Assembly: GCA_008360955.1 (NCBI GenBank)
Contig: LUCM01007118.1
Span: forward strand, 40,285-104,284
Direction: 5' to 3'
Length of the DNA stretch: 64,000 nt
DNA from: Fasciolopsis buskii
Lineage: Eukaryota > Platyhelminthes > Trematoda > Plagiorchiida > Fasciolidae
The notes beneath the pieces were generated by a model that saw nothing but the letters and a program-made list of their open reading frames with translations, was not told where the DNA came from and searched no databases. Of this stretch, positions 38,901 to 52,100 are shown one piece after another. Position 1 is the first letter of the stretch. Every line of letters starts with the position of its first letter. The position numbers were made by a program, and so were the translations under genes.

Positions 38901-41900
38901 AGCTGCAGTCCTTTGTTTCGTATGTTGGAATTTCGCGAAAATAGTCGTTTTCGTTCATGGCAGGACCTACGAAAACGGCCAGGCAGCGGAGTTCATCGAA
39001 TCCTACCAAGTTATTTCATATGAAGGTTAGGAGTTACCATTATTTCTAATCACCTATGAAAATTCTTTCCCTGTAATACTGGTTTCCCCTCTGTTGTACT
39101 CGTCTGCTCGGCCTGTAAAGTCACTTCCACTGTGTAATAAGTTCTACTTTAGCAGCCTTCCATTATTTCTCGAAGAAATTTGAGCGAATTTACTGCAATT
39201 AGCTTCAAACAGTTTGTCATACTAGTTCGCAAGACCCTCTCTTGGTGTTTCATCATATCATATATTTGCTCGTAGGTAATTTGTTTTAAAGATTGTTGCA
39301 ATGCGCATATAATTTCCTTTTGACATCTTGTGTCAGCCCTCTTCGTGGGTGGTACAAAGTGACAAATGAATCAACATAAAGCTACCATTGAATCCGGTCC
39401 TCCGGGTTGCACCAACGTGACGCAGTTTTGGCGATTTCTTCGACGTTTTTACGGCGTGTTTATTAACTTATAGAATTTCAGAATGTGCCGTTGTGACATG
39501 GAAAAGCACAAGTTCACAGACAGACATTGTTTTCTGTCATTCATTCTCTAGTCTTTGCAAATGATTCCGGGGATAGATATAATAGAAGCAGACCAAGGGT
39601 CGTTTGGATTGAAAAAAAGGCAATGGGAATGGATCGATGAGTGGGTGAAGTGAACAACTCGTTCGGGCCACCAGAGCCTCCTACCGTTGACACTATTAAT
39701 GATGTGTGACCGAAAATCTCCCGAAACCCCCGTTTCTCCGAGTGCAGCCTATTCGTCGATTTGAGACTCAGCAACCTTCGATTGCCATTTGGATTTGGCT
39801 TGGTCTGAGCAAATGTTCCATTAATTGTGATACCTGGTTCACGAAAAGATGAAGTGTTTTTATGACCAATTTGTTGTTTGATATATACGAGCATTTTTGA
39901 AACGAAATCGCAGTAGATTGGCAGATACGTAATTACTCACCTGACACTATTTCCCGACGGGTTGGGATCGGGAAACTGGTTAGATTACCTCGTCAGTTGG
40001 ACTTGATCATTTCTATAACTGGGCGGAATTCGTTTGCGCATCATTGTTCTTACTTAAAATGACCGTATTTTCTCTCACCTTTCGTATACTTCAGTGGTTC
40101 GTGGAAGGCAACCTGGTACCTCGGCTAATTGATTGCTTTGTGCCGTCCAATTCGTGGGAGGTACGTTTTTCCGCTTGTCTGAACCTAACTTTTAATAATT
40201 GTCGATTTTATTTCTGATTTCTCTCTTGTGTGCCATCTCACCTGACTTTAACACAATACACCAACAAGGTAATTGGACTAGTGGTCGACCGGTCACGTTT
40301 CTGTGGTAATCGACCCGAAATGTAAATCAGATGATTGCTGATTGTAGCTTTCCATTTCGCTCCGTGTGTGTATGTATGTGTGTGTATCTGGGGATTTAGG
40401 CCGCAGTTGTAATGATTGTGTGACCAAGCATTGAACCCAGGGTCTCCGATGTAGATGTGGTTTGATATTAGCTATTATGATGATGGTTCGATGAAAACGG
40501 AAGTCGGCGATTGATCTTGGGGTCACTGGTTGAGATGCACCTACAAAACTTACACCAGTTGCGTACGCCATTACTGCCGATCAGTAGTCAGTGTCAGTTT
40601 GGAGATTAGGAATCTAGTATTGGTTGTTGTCACCAAAGTGAATGGAGCTTGGTAAACTTCATTGTTTAGATTAGACGTTCCGTATGCCGTACACATGCCT
40701 CCCGTACCGTACCCTCTTTTCCGTTCCTCTTTCGGAGTGGAAAAAGTTACTTGAATTTCTGACGCTTCATGAACTATGCGGAATTCCGATCTACCTCAGT
40801 TGCTTGCAAATAAAATTCTGGATATCTACAAAACGTCATGAATACACGCCCACGTTGAACAATGAGAGCGAGAATGGCACTTTCTTGATTACATCGTCGA
40901 GCGGCATTCCGTCCTGAAAGTCGTATGTTTGAAATTTCCCGCCCACGTTTAACTTCTTCACTAGTCAACCCTCTATAATCATCAGCAATTCCCTCTTGGG
41001 AAAATGATGCAAATTCTCGTTTCATCGATACGGGGAAGTAAAGTGCCATAAAGTGAAGCGGAATAAAACAAACTGTAAAGCTAACACCCTTGCAGCAGTC
41101 TCAGATGTTTCATTTGGAAGACGCCAGCTCCTAACACGGATGAACCAGGTGTGTGCATTGATCCTGTGGGTTCCAATGGTAAGTTGAACGTGGATATCAC
41201 AGGCTAGATAGTTATGGGGAACCATATCATCACTACTACCACTACTACTACTACTACTGATCTGGTTTTTTTATAGGACCACGCGCACAACTCAAATTTT
41301 CGTTTTACCAAATCTGTAGGTTTCCGGATGGCTATCACAATGTTTGCTATTGCACTTTGTACAGAGGTACCCGATATTGACTCGTAAATCGAAATTTAAG
41401 TTTGCAACCGAGGGAAACAAACTTGTTGAAAGACGAACAATATTTCGAAAACAGTTCGCTAGTTTAAATACGAACACTTTCATAGTGATTAGCTGGACCG
41501 GATTAGGTGTGGTAGTCTAACTGAAAGCGACACACAAATTAACGAGAAATTCACACACAATCAATGAGAAATTATTTGAAGCAATCAAGAAGCCATTGTC
41601 ACCTAATGCAGTTGTTGTTGAATTGTTTACCCGTGTCTTTGTTCTGCCGCTCAAGGATTGGTTTGAATTGCGGGAAACGTTTGAGCATCGTCATGAACCT
41701 TTGGATTTGTAGAACTTTTTAGCAGAAACAAGGAGAAGATGGAACACTCTTCGAATAGGCCATTTCCCGAATGTCGTGCGTAAACGGTGCAGGAATCAGT
41801 CCGACAGAACGGACTTCCAGCCGCAGCTGCTACTTGTTGTTCACACCGCCATGGATGTCGGTGATTGGGTAAATGTTGTCCAGACGTTTCCCCTTCCCTT

Positions 41901-44900
41901 TTTTATCACAGAGCATGATCACCTCGACTTTGTTGCTTTCTTACACAGAGCTGTTCAGTTTAGCTCTAAAAGAATGCTTGGCCAACTTCATGCTATACCG
42001 GATTCATCAATCGTGTCGAGAATTCCTATGATACTATTTGCTTTGTACTAAATCAAAAGTGTACAACATTAAAATACGGGTCTTCTGTAGTCATTCGATA
42101 GGTAAGAACAGTGAGCTTACTAAAACGTGAAAAGTTGCATCAGAAAGTCTTACATCGTAGTCAAACGATCGGTATCATTTTCTATTTGGTTCAAAGAATT
42201 CATCCTATCAAGTGTGATTAGATTCGAACCTATGATTCGTTATAGCATACACCCCGCCAACTGAACTATAAGATCAGCGGTGCTTTTCACAAACATCACA
42301 TTGGTTGTCTCATTCTCATCGTTCTCTCACTCAGGTTACATTGGCCCCACATAATCTGTTTTTTGTGGTTTGACCACTTTTGTACATTTATTTCGGAGTA
42401 AATAAAGTAGAATAGTAATAATACTAATGCGATTATTATCGATTGGCTTTTATAACGCTTATCTACCGACTTTAGTATATCCTCTCGGTAGAAATGATAC
42501 GAATGGGTGATTAGCAACGAGAGTCCACTGCACATTTTTGCATTAGCTTAGTGAACATGTTTTATACCGTAGCATCAAGGGCCCAACAGAGAATAGCCAT
42601 GTCTCAGCAGGTCAGATACTGATTGTGATTCACAGTGACAGAGATTTAGGGTCGATCAGTGAATTGCCTCACATTGGCTGGATTCGAATCCTTGGTCTTT
42701 GAAATATTTCGATAACTCTATGAAGAAAGAATCCCTTAGTCCGTTTTCTCAACACCACGTTTTTTGCTATTCGGAAACAGTACACAGTCTGATATTCTGT
42801 CTGTCCTGACTACACTTTTTCCGTTATTCACTGCGGCTGCCGTTAATTCACGCATTCTGGTCCACATAATCTACCTCATCCGCATTCTCGCTCCAGGTTC
42901 ACGAATCTGCTGCACACTGTCTCATTCAGCTGATCGTCATTCTACGCAGTTATCTAGTGAACAGTGCTCATTCAGGTCCGAACGCAGATCCCACCTCTAC
43001 CGATTTCGGTTCCGGTTTGCCGGCCAACAATCCATACGCGATACTCATGAGCGAGGATGAAGCCTCGCTTGCAGCAGCCACTCGTCTCCTAGACATTCTC
43101 GAAAGGTTGGTTTCTCATTTCATCTCGGTTTTTTAGCGTCGTTTGTCCTTTTGTGACTCGTTCATCGAAACTGGTTGATAAGTTCAATACTCGTGTTACA
43201 AACATTTCGAGCGTGACGTAGTGTAGTAGACTCGAATCTATATACACACATCAGGTCCTGTCGTAACGTGAAAGTGGGACATCATGTGAAGGAATGCCAA
43301 AGACGGTGGAAAATCTAGTGCGTGATTCACTGCACGCATGTTAACTCTCCCGTATTCGGCTTCCATACCATCGATTGTTCATTCCAGTTTACACCCTTCG
43401 TACAAATGCTGGCACTAGGTTTCCCCCGTCCTAAATCAATCGAGTTGTACGTTATACACGGGTAAACTATACGTATTAAATGGATGGTTTGTGTTGTCTG
43501 TCTTATCGTCACGTGCTGCGTATGACGAACACTCGTCTACCATATCGTGCCTTATTTTGTGTTCCTCCTAAGGAATGAAAGAAGCCATGTGGAGGCCAAC
43601 AGATGACGTGGCAACGTGGAATGAGAAAATGTACAGCGAACTTAGGTAAAGTAGGTGTCTCACGCCTTCGTCGTTGGGGTCCGAAAGATTCGTCAGTTAT
43701 TTGGCTGGATACATTGAAGGATATAGCAGTGAACCGTGAACAGTGGCGATCGTGCTGTCATTTTCTATCGAATCAGAATGATTGAAAACACGTGCGTTTG
43801 TACAGTTAGACTGTGTTCCGTGTGTTGGCTGCAGCAGCATCTTATCTTTTCCCGCTTTTGTAGGTCCACTCCTTGTTCCCGTTGGATATCCACTGTTTTT
43901 ATATAAACGTGTAACTCTGGGGAACGGCAGCGGTCAGTGGGGCTTGCCTTGCTGTTTAACGCTGAACGATGATGATGATGATGATGTCTTATCGTCACAA
44001 ACATTGTAGTTTTGATTGTGAGACATGCGTCGATGGTCCCATTTCGGTGAAAACGGATTGCCTCCGATTTGCACCGTTTCGATCCACGTTACTCATCCCA
44101 TGCCAGTTAGAATCGCTCCCTGATGTAACTCAGGTATTCTATTTGACGTCTACTTCTGTTTGTATTCAGATTGCTTGTTTTTGATTTGGCTGTCTCGTAA
44201 GATAACATGTTTTCCGGGCGAATCTTATTCCTTTAGTTTCACCATTTACGAAGCCCTCCGGGATAGGAGTTCTTTCCCAACAGCGGCGCCTACCCACCCA
44301 CCCCACACCAAATTTGCTGCTTTAAATCACTCGGACACATTGACGTTTTTTTCGACCCTTTCAATGACTGAAATCTCGGGACCGCATTGCTTATGCGCGT
44401 GATGTATACCCAATGGGTTGTCATTTATATTTTTTGGTCACGTCGGATTTCGACTCACACTTGTTCTTCTTTTTTGCACCAACGATAGAAGGATTTATAT
44501 TTAGATTCTGTCATGCTATTCAGCTTGCTTCTCAATCTTATAATACCGCATAAATTAGTCAGAATGACTCATTGCACTGTCATCTTCAAGGATGGTTGTA
44601 AGTACCGGTTGATATCCATGCTAGTACTGAATGATATACGTAAAAAGTTGTTCTATCACTTTTCGTGCTCTAATTCTATTCTGTTGCTTTGTTTTTCCAC
44701 TCATTGATGGCTAATGTGCGCGTTTCACTGGTATTTCGAAGTGATGAATCCAGGTCTAAGAACCAATACCTATACATTGAAACGCTCCGATTGTAAATGA
44801 CACTCCATAGTATAGTTTAATGAAGGATAAAAATGAATTTAGGATTAGTAAATGAGGAAAAATCAGTCTATCCGTTAGAGTTGATCTAATTGTGGAAAAC

Positions 44901-47900
44901 AATCAATTTTTATCAGTACCAAGTGAGGTAAAGAGTGTATCGAAAAATTAGTGCGCCATGTATTGGTTTTAATTGTGAATGATATGATGTTAATAACACA
45001 GCGTTGTTGGTGGATTTAGTGCGCCAACGTTTTGACTACCGCGGGTAGGCTTTCTCGAGGCAAGTTTTACAATCAAATGCAGTCAAATAGCAAAAAGTTA
45101 AAACAAAGATTTCGAGTGTCGCAACGTCATTGACTGTAGCGTTTAATCGTAACAAATCAGGTCTCCAACCATCACCTTAGGAGATCTCGTGGATCTTAAT
45201 CCAGAGGTCTAATTGGACCTATACGATCCAGTTCACCGGATAGGATTTCCACTCTTTTTCTAAGCTACCTGCCGACTATTTCCACGTATCTTGCAATCAT
45301 TGTTTGCCTCGGACAACAGCCTACAGTAAGAAGGGCGTTCTGTGGTCACGTACAAGACAGATCTCAACCACTTAAATCTACCAGAATTCAGTGTATCTGC
45401 CAAAGGTTTAGGTACTTTGGGTCTCACCTTTGAATTAATAGAGGAATTTCGTCTTCGCATTCTACCAATATTACAAGTGGAACGGTGTTCATGTACCGAA
45501 AATCCTGGCACATCATTTTGCCCTCAACGGACATGTTTCTGGATTGTCTAACAGAATCTACCTTACTGTTTTTGTGTACACCATACCACTTGTCGATAAT
45601 CAGATGTCACTCCGACGACACAAATGGTAACCGAGTCTTCTGTATGCGCGTAGACACTTAGTAAGATATAGCTCCCCAAGTAACTTAACCTATCCATCTC
45701 ACTCAGATGTTCTCGTACGAGAACAAGTCTTGTATTTGAGCCAGTGCAGTCCCGCAACAGCATTTTGTATTTTGAATATACAGCGAACTTCGATAACGTA
45801 GATGCCTCACGTGTCCGCTGTTGGGTTCGAAAGATCCGGCAGCCAGTCCCCTGGAGACATGGAGGGATATGGCAGTTATCCTTAGGCAATATGGGTCGTG
45901 TTTTCACTTTCTGTCGAATCAAGATGGTTGAAATAAAATGTGCGTTTGAGCAATTGGACTGCGTATCCCGCGTATTCGCTAGTACAGCATTCTTTTCCTT
46001 ATTCTCTAGGTTCTCTCTCTGTCTACCTTGCGTATTAATTCTGTGTATCAGAATTTTTAACGTGGTTGGAACTGCGACGATCAACAAAGCTTGCCCTGCG
46101 GTTCTAGACTGTATGATAATGGTAATAGTAAAATAATTTGAACAGTTCAGCTTAAATTACGCGCATATTCCCTGTCCTTCTGGCAGCGCTATCGTCAAGT
46201 GAATCGTGTGAGTAACAACTTTTCCTGGCTTTTTGTACGGCCTTACATCAAAAGACCAGAATTTAGTTATCACCCCTGAAGAAAGCATGCCCCAAAAGCT
46301 CGGGTGTGCGATACCTCGCGGGCGTCCACATCGCACAACTGGTTTTCCTTTGCGAACTCTATCCAAAACCTTTAACTCAAAAAGTTGAGTGAGCGTTAAC
46401 TCAATACGGAGTATGAAGGCGAGACCGATTACACAAAAGCGCTTCGGTTGCTGACTTTACAATACAGATGTGTCCCGCGATCTAAAAGTGTTTTTGCTCC
46501 CGATTTTTTTGTTTGTTCAACATCTCCGGGGGCTCGCTCCTTTCTGATTTATGCGGTATTGAACTGATTCGAGTTGTTCGATTACTTGTACTTGTGCGGC
46601 TAGACTATGCAATTTGCGAATTCACGTGATTATACCCGGTTGCATCATGCAAGCGCGTGATAGAAGACACGTTTGTTTTTGGTGCCTGTCATGTTGTTAG
46701 ACCCGAAACCGTTCACAGAAAATGCAGTGTCGATTCACACCAAGAGTTAGTGAATTTACCGTTTCCCTTCAACACTTCTATGGTGCTTTTTATCAGGCAG
46801 GATTCGAAGTCATTTTTGTATAGCTTACCATGACATGTTAGTATTTCGACCTCAATATCCAATATTTAGATAGCCTAGTAAGCTGTTACGTTGTCACGGT
46901 GAGCATGTCTGTTTTCGGCATGTTTGCAAACGCGCTGTATCCTAATGTTAAGTGATCTTTCATATGTTTTAAATTCAACTGACAGGGACCTACCTCAATC
47001 AAATTTTTATGAAGTATGGCAGGAAACCTCTTCCATGAGTTTCATTGCTTTCATATAATGTATGTTTCCACGGAATTCGCGGAATTTCCGTCATCACAAC
47101 GACCAATTTCCCTCTAGTTATAGCCTTATTTTATCTTTTAAAAATACATTCCTTCTTTTTCTCTTATTAGTGTGACCAATTTGGATGGATATAATGTAGC
47201 ACGAAAAATTTTCAAAATCACGCTAGATATGCCTCCCTTTTGCAAATGTTTTATTTGTTAACGTTCGCTATGCCTTCATCAATATAATTAACCCCTCGCT
47301 GAATTAACACCGCGTACTGTTTCCAGTCAGTGCACATAATTACTGCATGCTTTGGCTTGTTAAGTAATCTGGGCTCCATATTCAGTGGCAATAAAATCAT
47401 CCAACAATTTTCATCCTTGTATTGAGAAGAGTTAATAAAATTTTGGGAATATTGTGCACCAGGAATCAGGAGAAGAATTTGTTACAGTCTTTTAACAGTG
47501 ATACTTATACGAACCCGTCTCCGTGTTTTGACATGGCAGAATTCCTGCTTCCGAAACAAATGCCTAACAATGCTTTCGGATGAAGCGTTATGGAAACATA
47601 TACATTCAAATTTATCAATTTTCCCTAATCATGACACGCATGGAATCACGGTTCTTCCCAGTGATTCGAAGACCTACTGATCTGCAATGCGAAAAAAATG
47701 GAAGGGAAACTTATGAACCGAAGCCCATTAAGTGTAGTCTTACACACTCAGAATCAAGATTCCTTTGTGCACCTAGCTCGTCACGCCATAAGATTTAGTG
47801 ACGTGACCTTGAAAAATTGCCGTGGGAATAATTTTGAACTAGCGATGTTACTAAATCCAGAAACTTGGCCATAAAAACACCGTTTCTTCTCTAATAATTT

Positions 47901-49055
47901 TATCTTGTTGATTTGAGTTTCGGGAATTTAATTTCTTCAAAACTTTACATGTGATTTAACAATCTGCATTTACATAGTGTTTGATTCTCGGTTATGCGGT
48001 CAGCAAAGATCGTGTCGATCGATTTCCGTCCTGTTTCTGGAGTTATGCAAGTTTCTTGGATAATAGGAGATTGTACACCTGGCGTGGCTCGATGTTTCGA
48101 TTAATTGAGCTTGTTGACGAATGCTCTGTATCCAGAAATTCTCTTGATTTCAGTTCAGTTCAATCCAGTTTGTACAAACAATAACGTCGAACCAAAGCGT
48201 CAACTATACAGAAGCAGAAAAAGCATAGCCGAGACAAATCGATAAACAATAGTTACGTCAACCGACAATTCCATCCTCAATCTGAGTCCCATCGGGCACT
48301 CAGGTCAGCGTTACATAACATCGAGCACGACCCTGGGTTGCGTGTAAGAGAAAAAATAACCATTCTCGTGATTGGTCGTTAACACGATGATCCCAAGCTC
48401 ACTGAACAGGCGACCGCGGACAAATAGCAACAACAGTCAGGAGGTAGTGGGTTTGGGCCTAACAAGTGTTCTCTCCAGGCATCGGTTAGAGACAATAGAT
48501 AATTTGGCCGATGTTGGTTTCGTTATTGCATTCGAAATTTTTCTTCCGTATAGTTTCTCAGCGTACAATTTTGTCGTTGATCTCCACTATTCCTGGTTTG
48601 AGCAAATGGTATTGTAAGGTGGCAACCAAAGCCAGAGCACGTTGGTCCAAGGTTAATGATTGTGCACGCTGAAACTGGAACTCATTTGAGTAGGATTTTG
48701 CTGAATACAGATATATATTCTCGTGTACGGAAGTATCTTCTTGTCGGACTGGACTTTTTGATCTTTGTTACTTCGTATTCTGTGTGTGGTTTCTTTGTGT
48801 ACAACGGTTCTTGTATATCGGTTCCAGTGGAACACCCCGAACAACTACTTCTGTTCTTTCTTTTTCATTTCCGATACGCTGTAATGTATTCAAGCTTTTT
48901 AAATAGTAGTTTTTAAGCAAAGCAGTTTGTGACTTTTCGGATGCTCGGTGCGTAAGCTTAGTATTTTTTTCTTGTGCGGTGCAGAAATGCTTTCGAGCGA
49001 AGCGCTGAACTCAATGACCACAAAACCCCCAAAACGACCAACTTGAGCTACAAAA

Positions 49056-49100
<45 letters not shown>

Positions 49101-52100
49101 GTATATAGATTCGTATTTGTTTATACGCCGGCGGCATCTGTTTCGATCCACATCAGTCGCACAATCCCGAATTCACTGTAACCGATCAATGAATGTGGAG
49201 TTTACCGCGCATGATGACGATAGTGTGAACCGCACTAGATGTTGGCGCTTTGTTCGCAACAAAGCCTCTGATCGTATTACGTGCATGTTCAATATTAGCG
49301 GTCGGGATATGCGCACTTGTCCGAGAACTGAGTTAGATCGATCAACCGCGTGGGTAGAGTCACATAAATAATTTACCTTGTGTTTAGACTTTTGTCCTAA
49401 TTTGACGTCAGTCAATTTCTTGTCAGCTTTACACGTGATCCTGGAAAGAATTATTTGCTGCTGTTGTTGATTTTTCAACGGGCTTTTTTGCCAATATATC
49501 ATTATTTGGGCGGTGAAAGGATTCTGATTTCAGATACTTGTTCCCAATCAATTCGCGTAATTTTTGGGTGTTCTCTTCATCTTACAGTTCCTCGATTTTC
49601 GTACATCTTTGTAGTCCGATACGACCGGTAATTTTCTACCGCTAGGCGATGTAGGAGAATGTTAAATACCGGCAGCACGGTTCCACATCATTTTTGCGAG
49701 TACTTAGTGTTTGTCTGCTTAAATGACGATTTGTTCGGAATTGTTTTGGGGGTCGTTGATTGTTCAGCATTACACGACGGTATTTGTCCAATGAGAACTG
49801 GTTTTTCTATGAATACGGAGCCATTCGGACGATTTTGTCACGGCCCACTGAGTTCCATCTGGGTTCAAATTTTAAGCAAGTCTTTCTAGGATTGTAACGT
49901 GGAGCAGTCAGTTTTCCGGATCGGGCTCTCGATAGTCCGTTTCATGTGCACATTGTCGCTAACCGTGTGAACTCGTTCTCGATCCAAGTCAAACGCGTTT
50001 CTTATGTGCCCCATTCGGGCGGTATTCAACTATGCATACGTGGCCAAACCCAGCAGTAGTGATATGGTGTGAAAATAGAGAAAAATACGAACATGATCAA
50101 TTTCCGGGTTTGCAGGAATCATCTAAGAAGCCGAGTATAGCTGGAATTTATTAAGGATATTTGTCGGGTTGCACAGACAGTCGACTGACTGGACGCGGAA
50201 CGCTTGGGCACCCATGGACAAAAGTACACGGGGGAATTAACTTCTATTTGTTGCATCCAGAGGCGATTGCTAAGATACTTGTACATTGGCTTGCTGCCTT
50301 TGATCAGCAAGGATTCTGCCCGAGAACTTTTCGCATGCCTTGTCATGGTGGGGTACCATGAGATCCATTAAGTTTTCTGATCACACACCCCCCTATCTGC
50401 ACGGGATGCGGGCTTGAGTGACCTTGAACTTTTGACACAGTACTTATTAAACAACGCAGGTAAGATAACAAGAGAAACATATATGCATGAAGGTCATATG
50501 CATATAAAATCAATGCGCTGAGTGCGATTCAACGGTATGGCCGTTACTGTGAGGCGCACTCGATGTTAAGACATGCTTTTCAGGTCAGTGAAGACAGAAA
50601 GCATGATCGGACTAACAAAGGTTTCGGCTTAATATACTTGGTAGACGGTGGGGCATTGTGGTGTTTTTCGATTGAGGTCGTTATCCGACATAGAGGAAAT
50701 GTTGAAGATGAAAAGGGTGAAAAGTTGAACTTTATGAGACGTCCTGCACGGAGACGGAAGTTTTACCATCATTGCCAGCTCGATAAATACTCTAATATGA
50801 CTTAATAATTGAGGGCTGAACATCTTGGTCTGAAAGAATTTCAAAATGTTCCTCTAATTCAACACTGCTGAGTGCGTCACTGTGGTGCAGAACGCAGGTT
50901 CGAACAGTTCATTTCGTGTTCAGCAGAAATAAGAGGTTAGGCGTTAGCAAATCAATGATATCCAGAGTAGAGGAAGACAGTCCCGATAGGCTTTTACGTT
51001 ATCTGGAAGGTATTGGAATAACAACTTGTCAAAAACGTCCATGCAGTCAAATAGGACTTTTCCACCTGTTTTTGGTACGCAAATTTAATTCTGATTGCCA
51101 TCTAACAATCAGGAATCGTGTGGTAATACGAGCATTGAGTAGACAAATTTGCTGGCCTTAGTCTGACATTGTGTGCACAGTCTCTGAAAACGTCTTAGAC
51201 GAGGTTATTAGGATCACACACCTTGTTGCACTTGACCTTTTTAAGCTCTCTGAAAACATTCCCTGGAGATATTTTGCTTACGGTAAGACCAACGATGTGT
51301 TTGGAAGACGGAAGGTTGAATTGTTGGAATCAGTTTGCTCAAGTATCTCGACATTCGGAAGTGGTTTTTTCAAGGATGTACCACTTAAAGGCTTCAGTGA
51401 TTCCCAAAGTTTCCGACAATTGGTTTTGCCGGTAGTACGTATTCATCAACGGCATTAAACCTACAAATTTCTGTCTAGACCACCTGAACAAGCCTTCGCC
51501 GGCTCCCAACTTTGTAGGCCTTTTTCATACGAGTTAGTGGTTTAAGTGCGGTAGGGAGAAGAAACGATGACTGGTAATGTAATAAGTTTCAGGATTACTG
51601 TATCCATCCCATGTCCGACTCTCAACGGTGAGATTCAAATCGGGACCTCCCTAGGTTGCGTTTAACCGAAGGGCCCTCAGAACTGGCGGTTAGCCGTGAA
51701 TCAATAGGGTCAAGCTCACTGGCTAAATGCTCGTGTGCGATCCGCGGTAATATTGAGGGTTTGCCGGGTCCCTTATCTGACAATGGTTTTCTTTTTTAAA
51801 ATGTCACACTTCCGCTAATGACACTCCGACTTAGCAAATGTACCCTTCTAAGGCCATTGATCCTTGTAGTATTTGATTGACTGGCCTTCTGGAAGAAACC
51901 TAACGTCTTACAGATGTGTGCACAAAGGGTAGAGGTACATCCTCGAATAAGGGGATCTACTCTAGACCGCGCGACCAAGCAATGCGATACCCCACGACAT
52001 AAACTACGTGTAAGTATGCTTGTTCAGTGACTTTAGCTCTTCTCGTGTACACAAGAATTAATTTACATTGCACACAGCTGTTTTTGTAAGGAATCATACC

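Noticed and set aside
42205..42283. Functional tRNA gene
   Set aside because: Acceptor halves do not pair and the anticodon stem is poor.
45563..46087. 174-codon open frame on the minus strand, the longest uninterrupted frame in the window
   Set aside because: It fuses antisense RTE 3' untranslated sequence to a sense RT fragment across the inversion junction. It is a by-product of a transposon rearrangement, not a gene.
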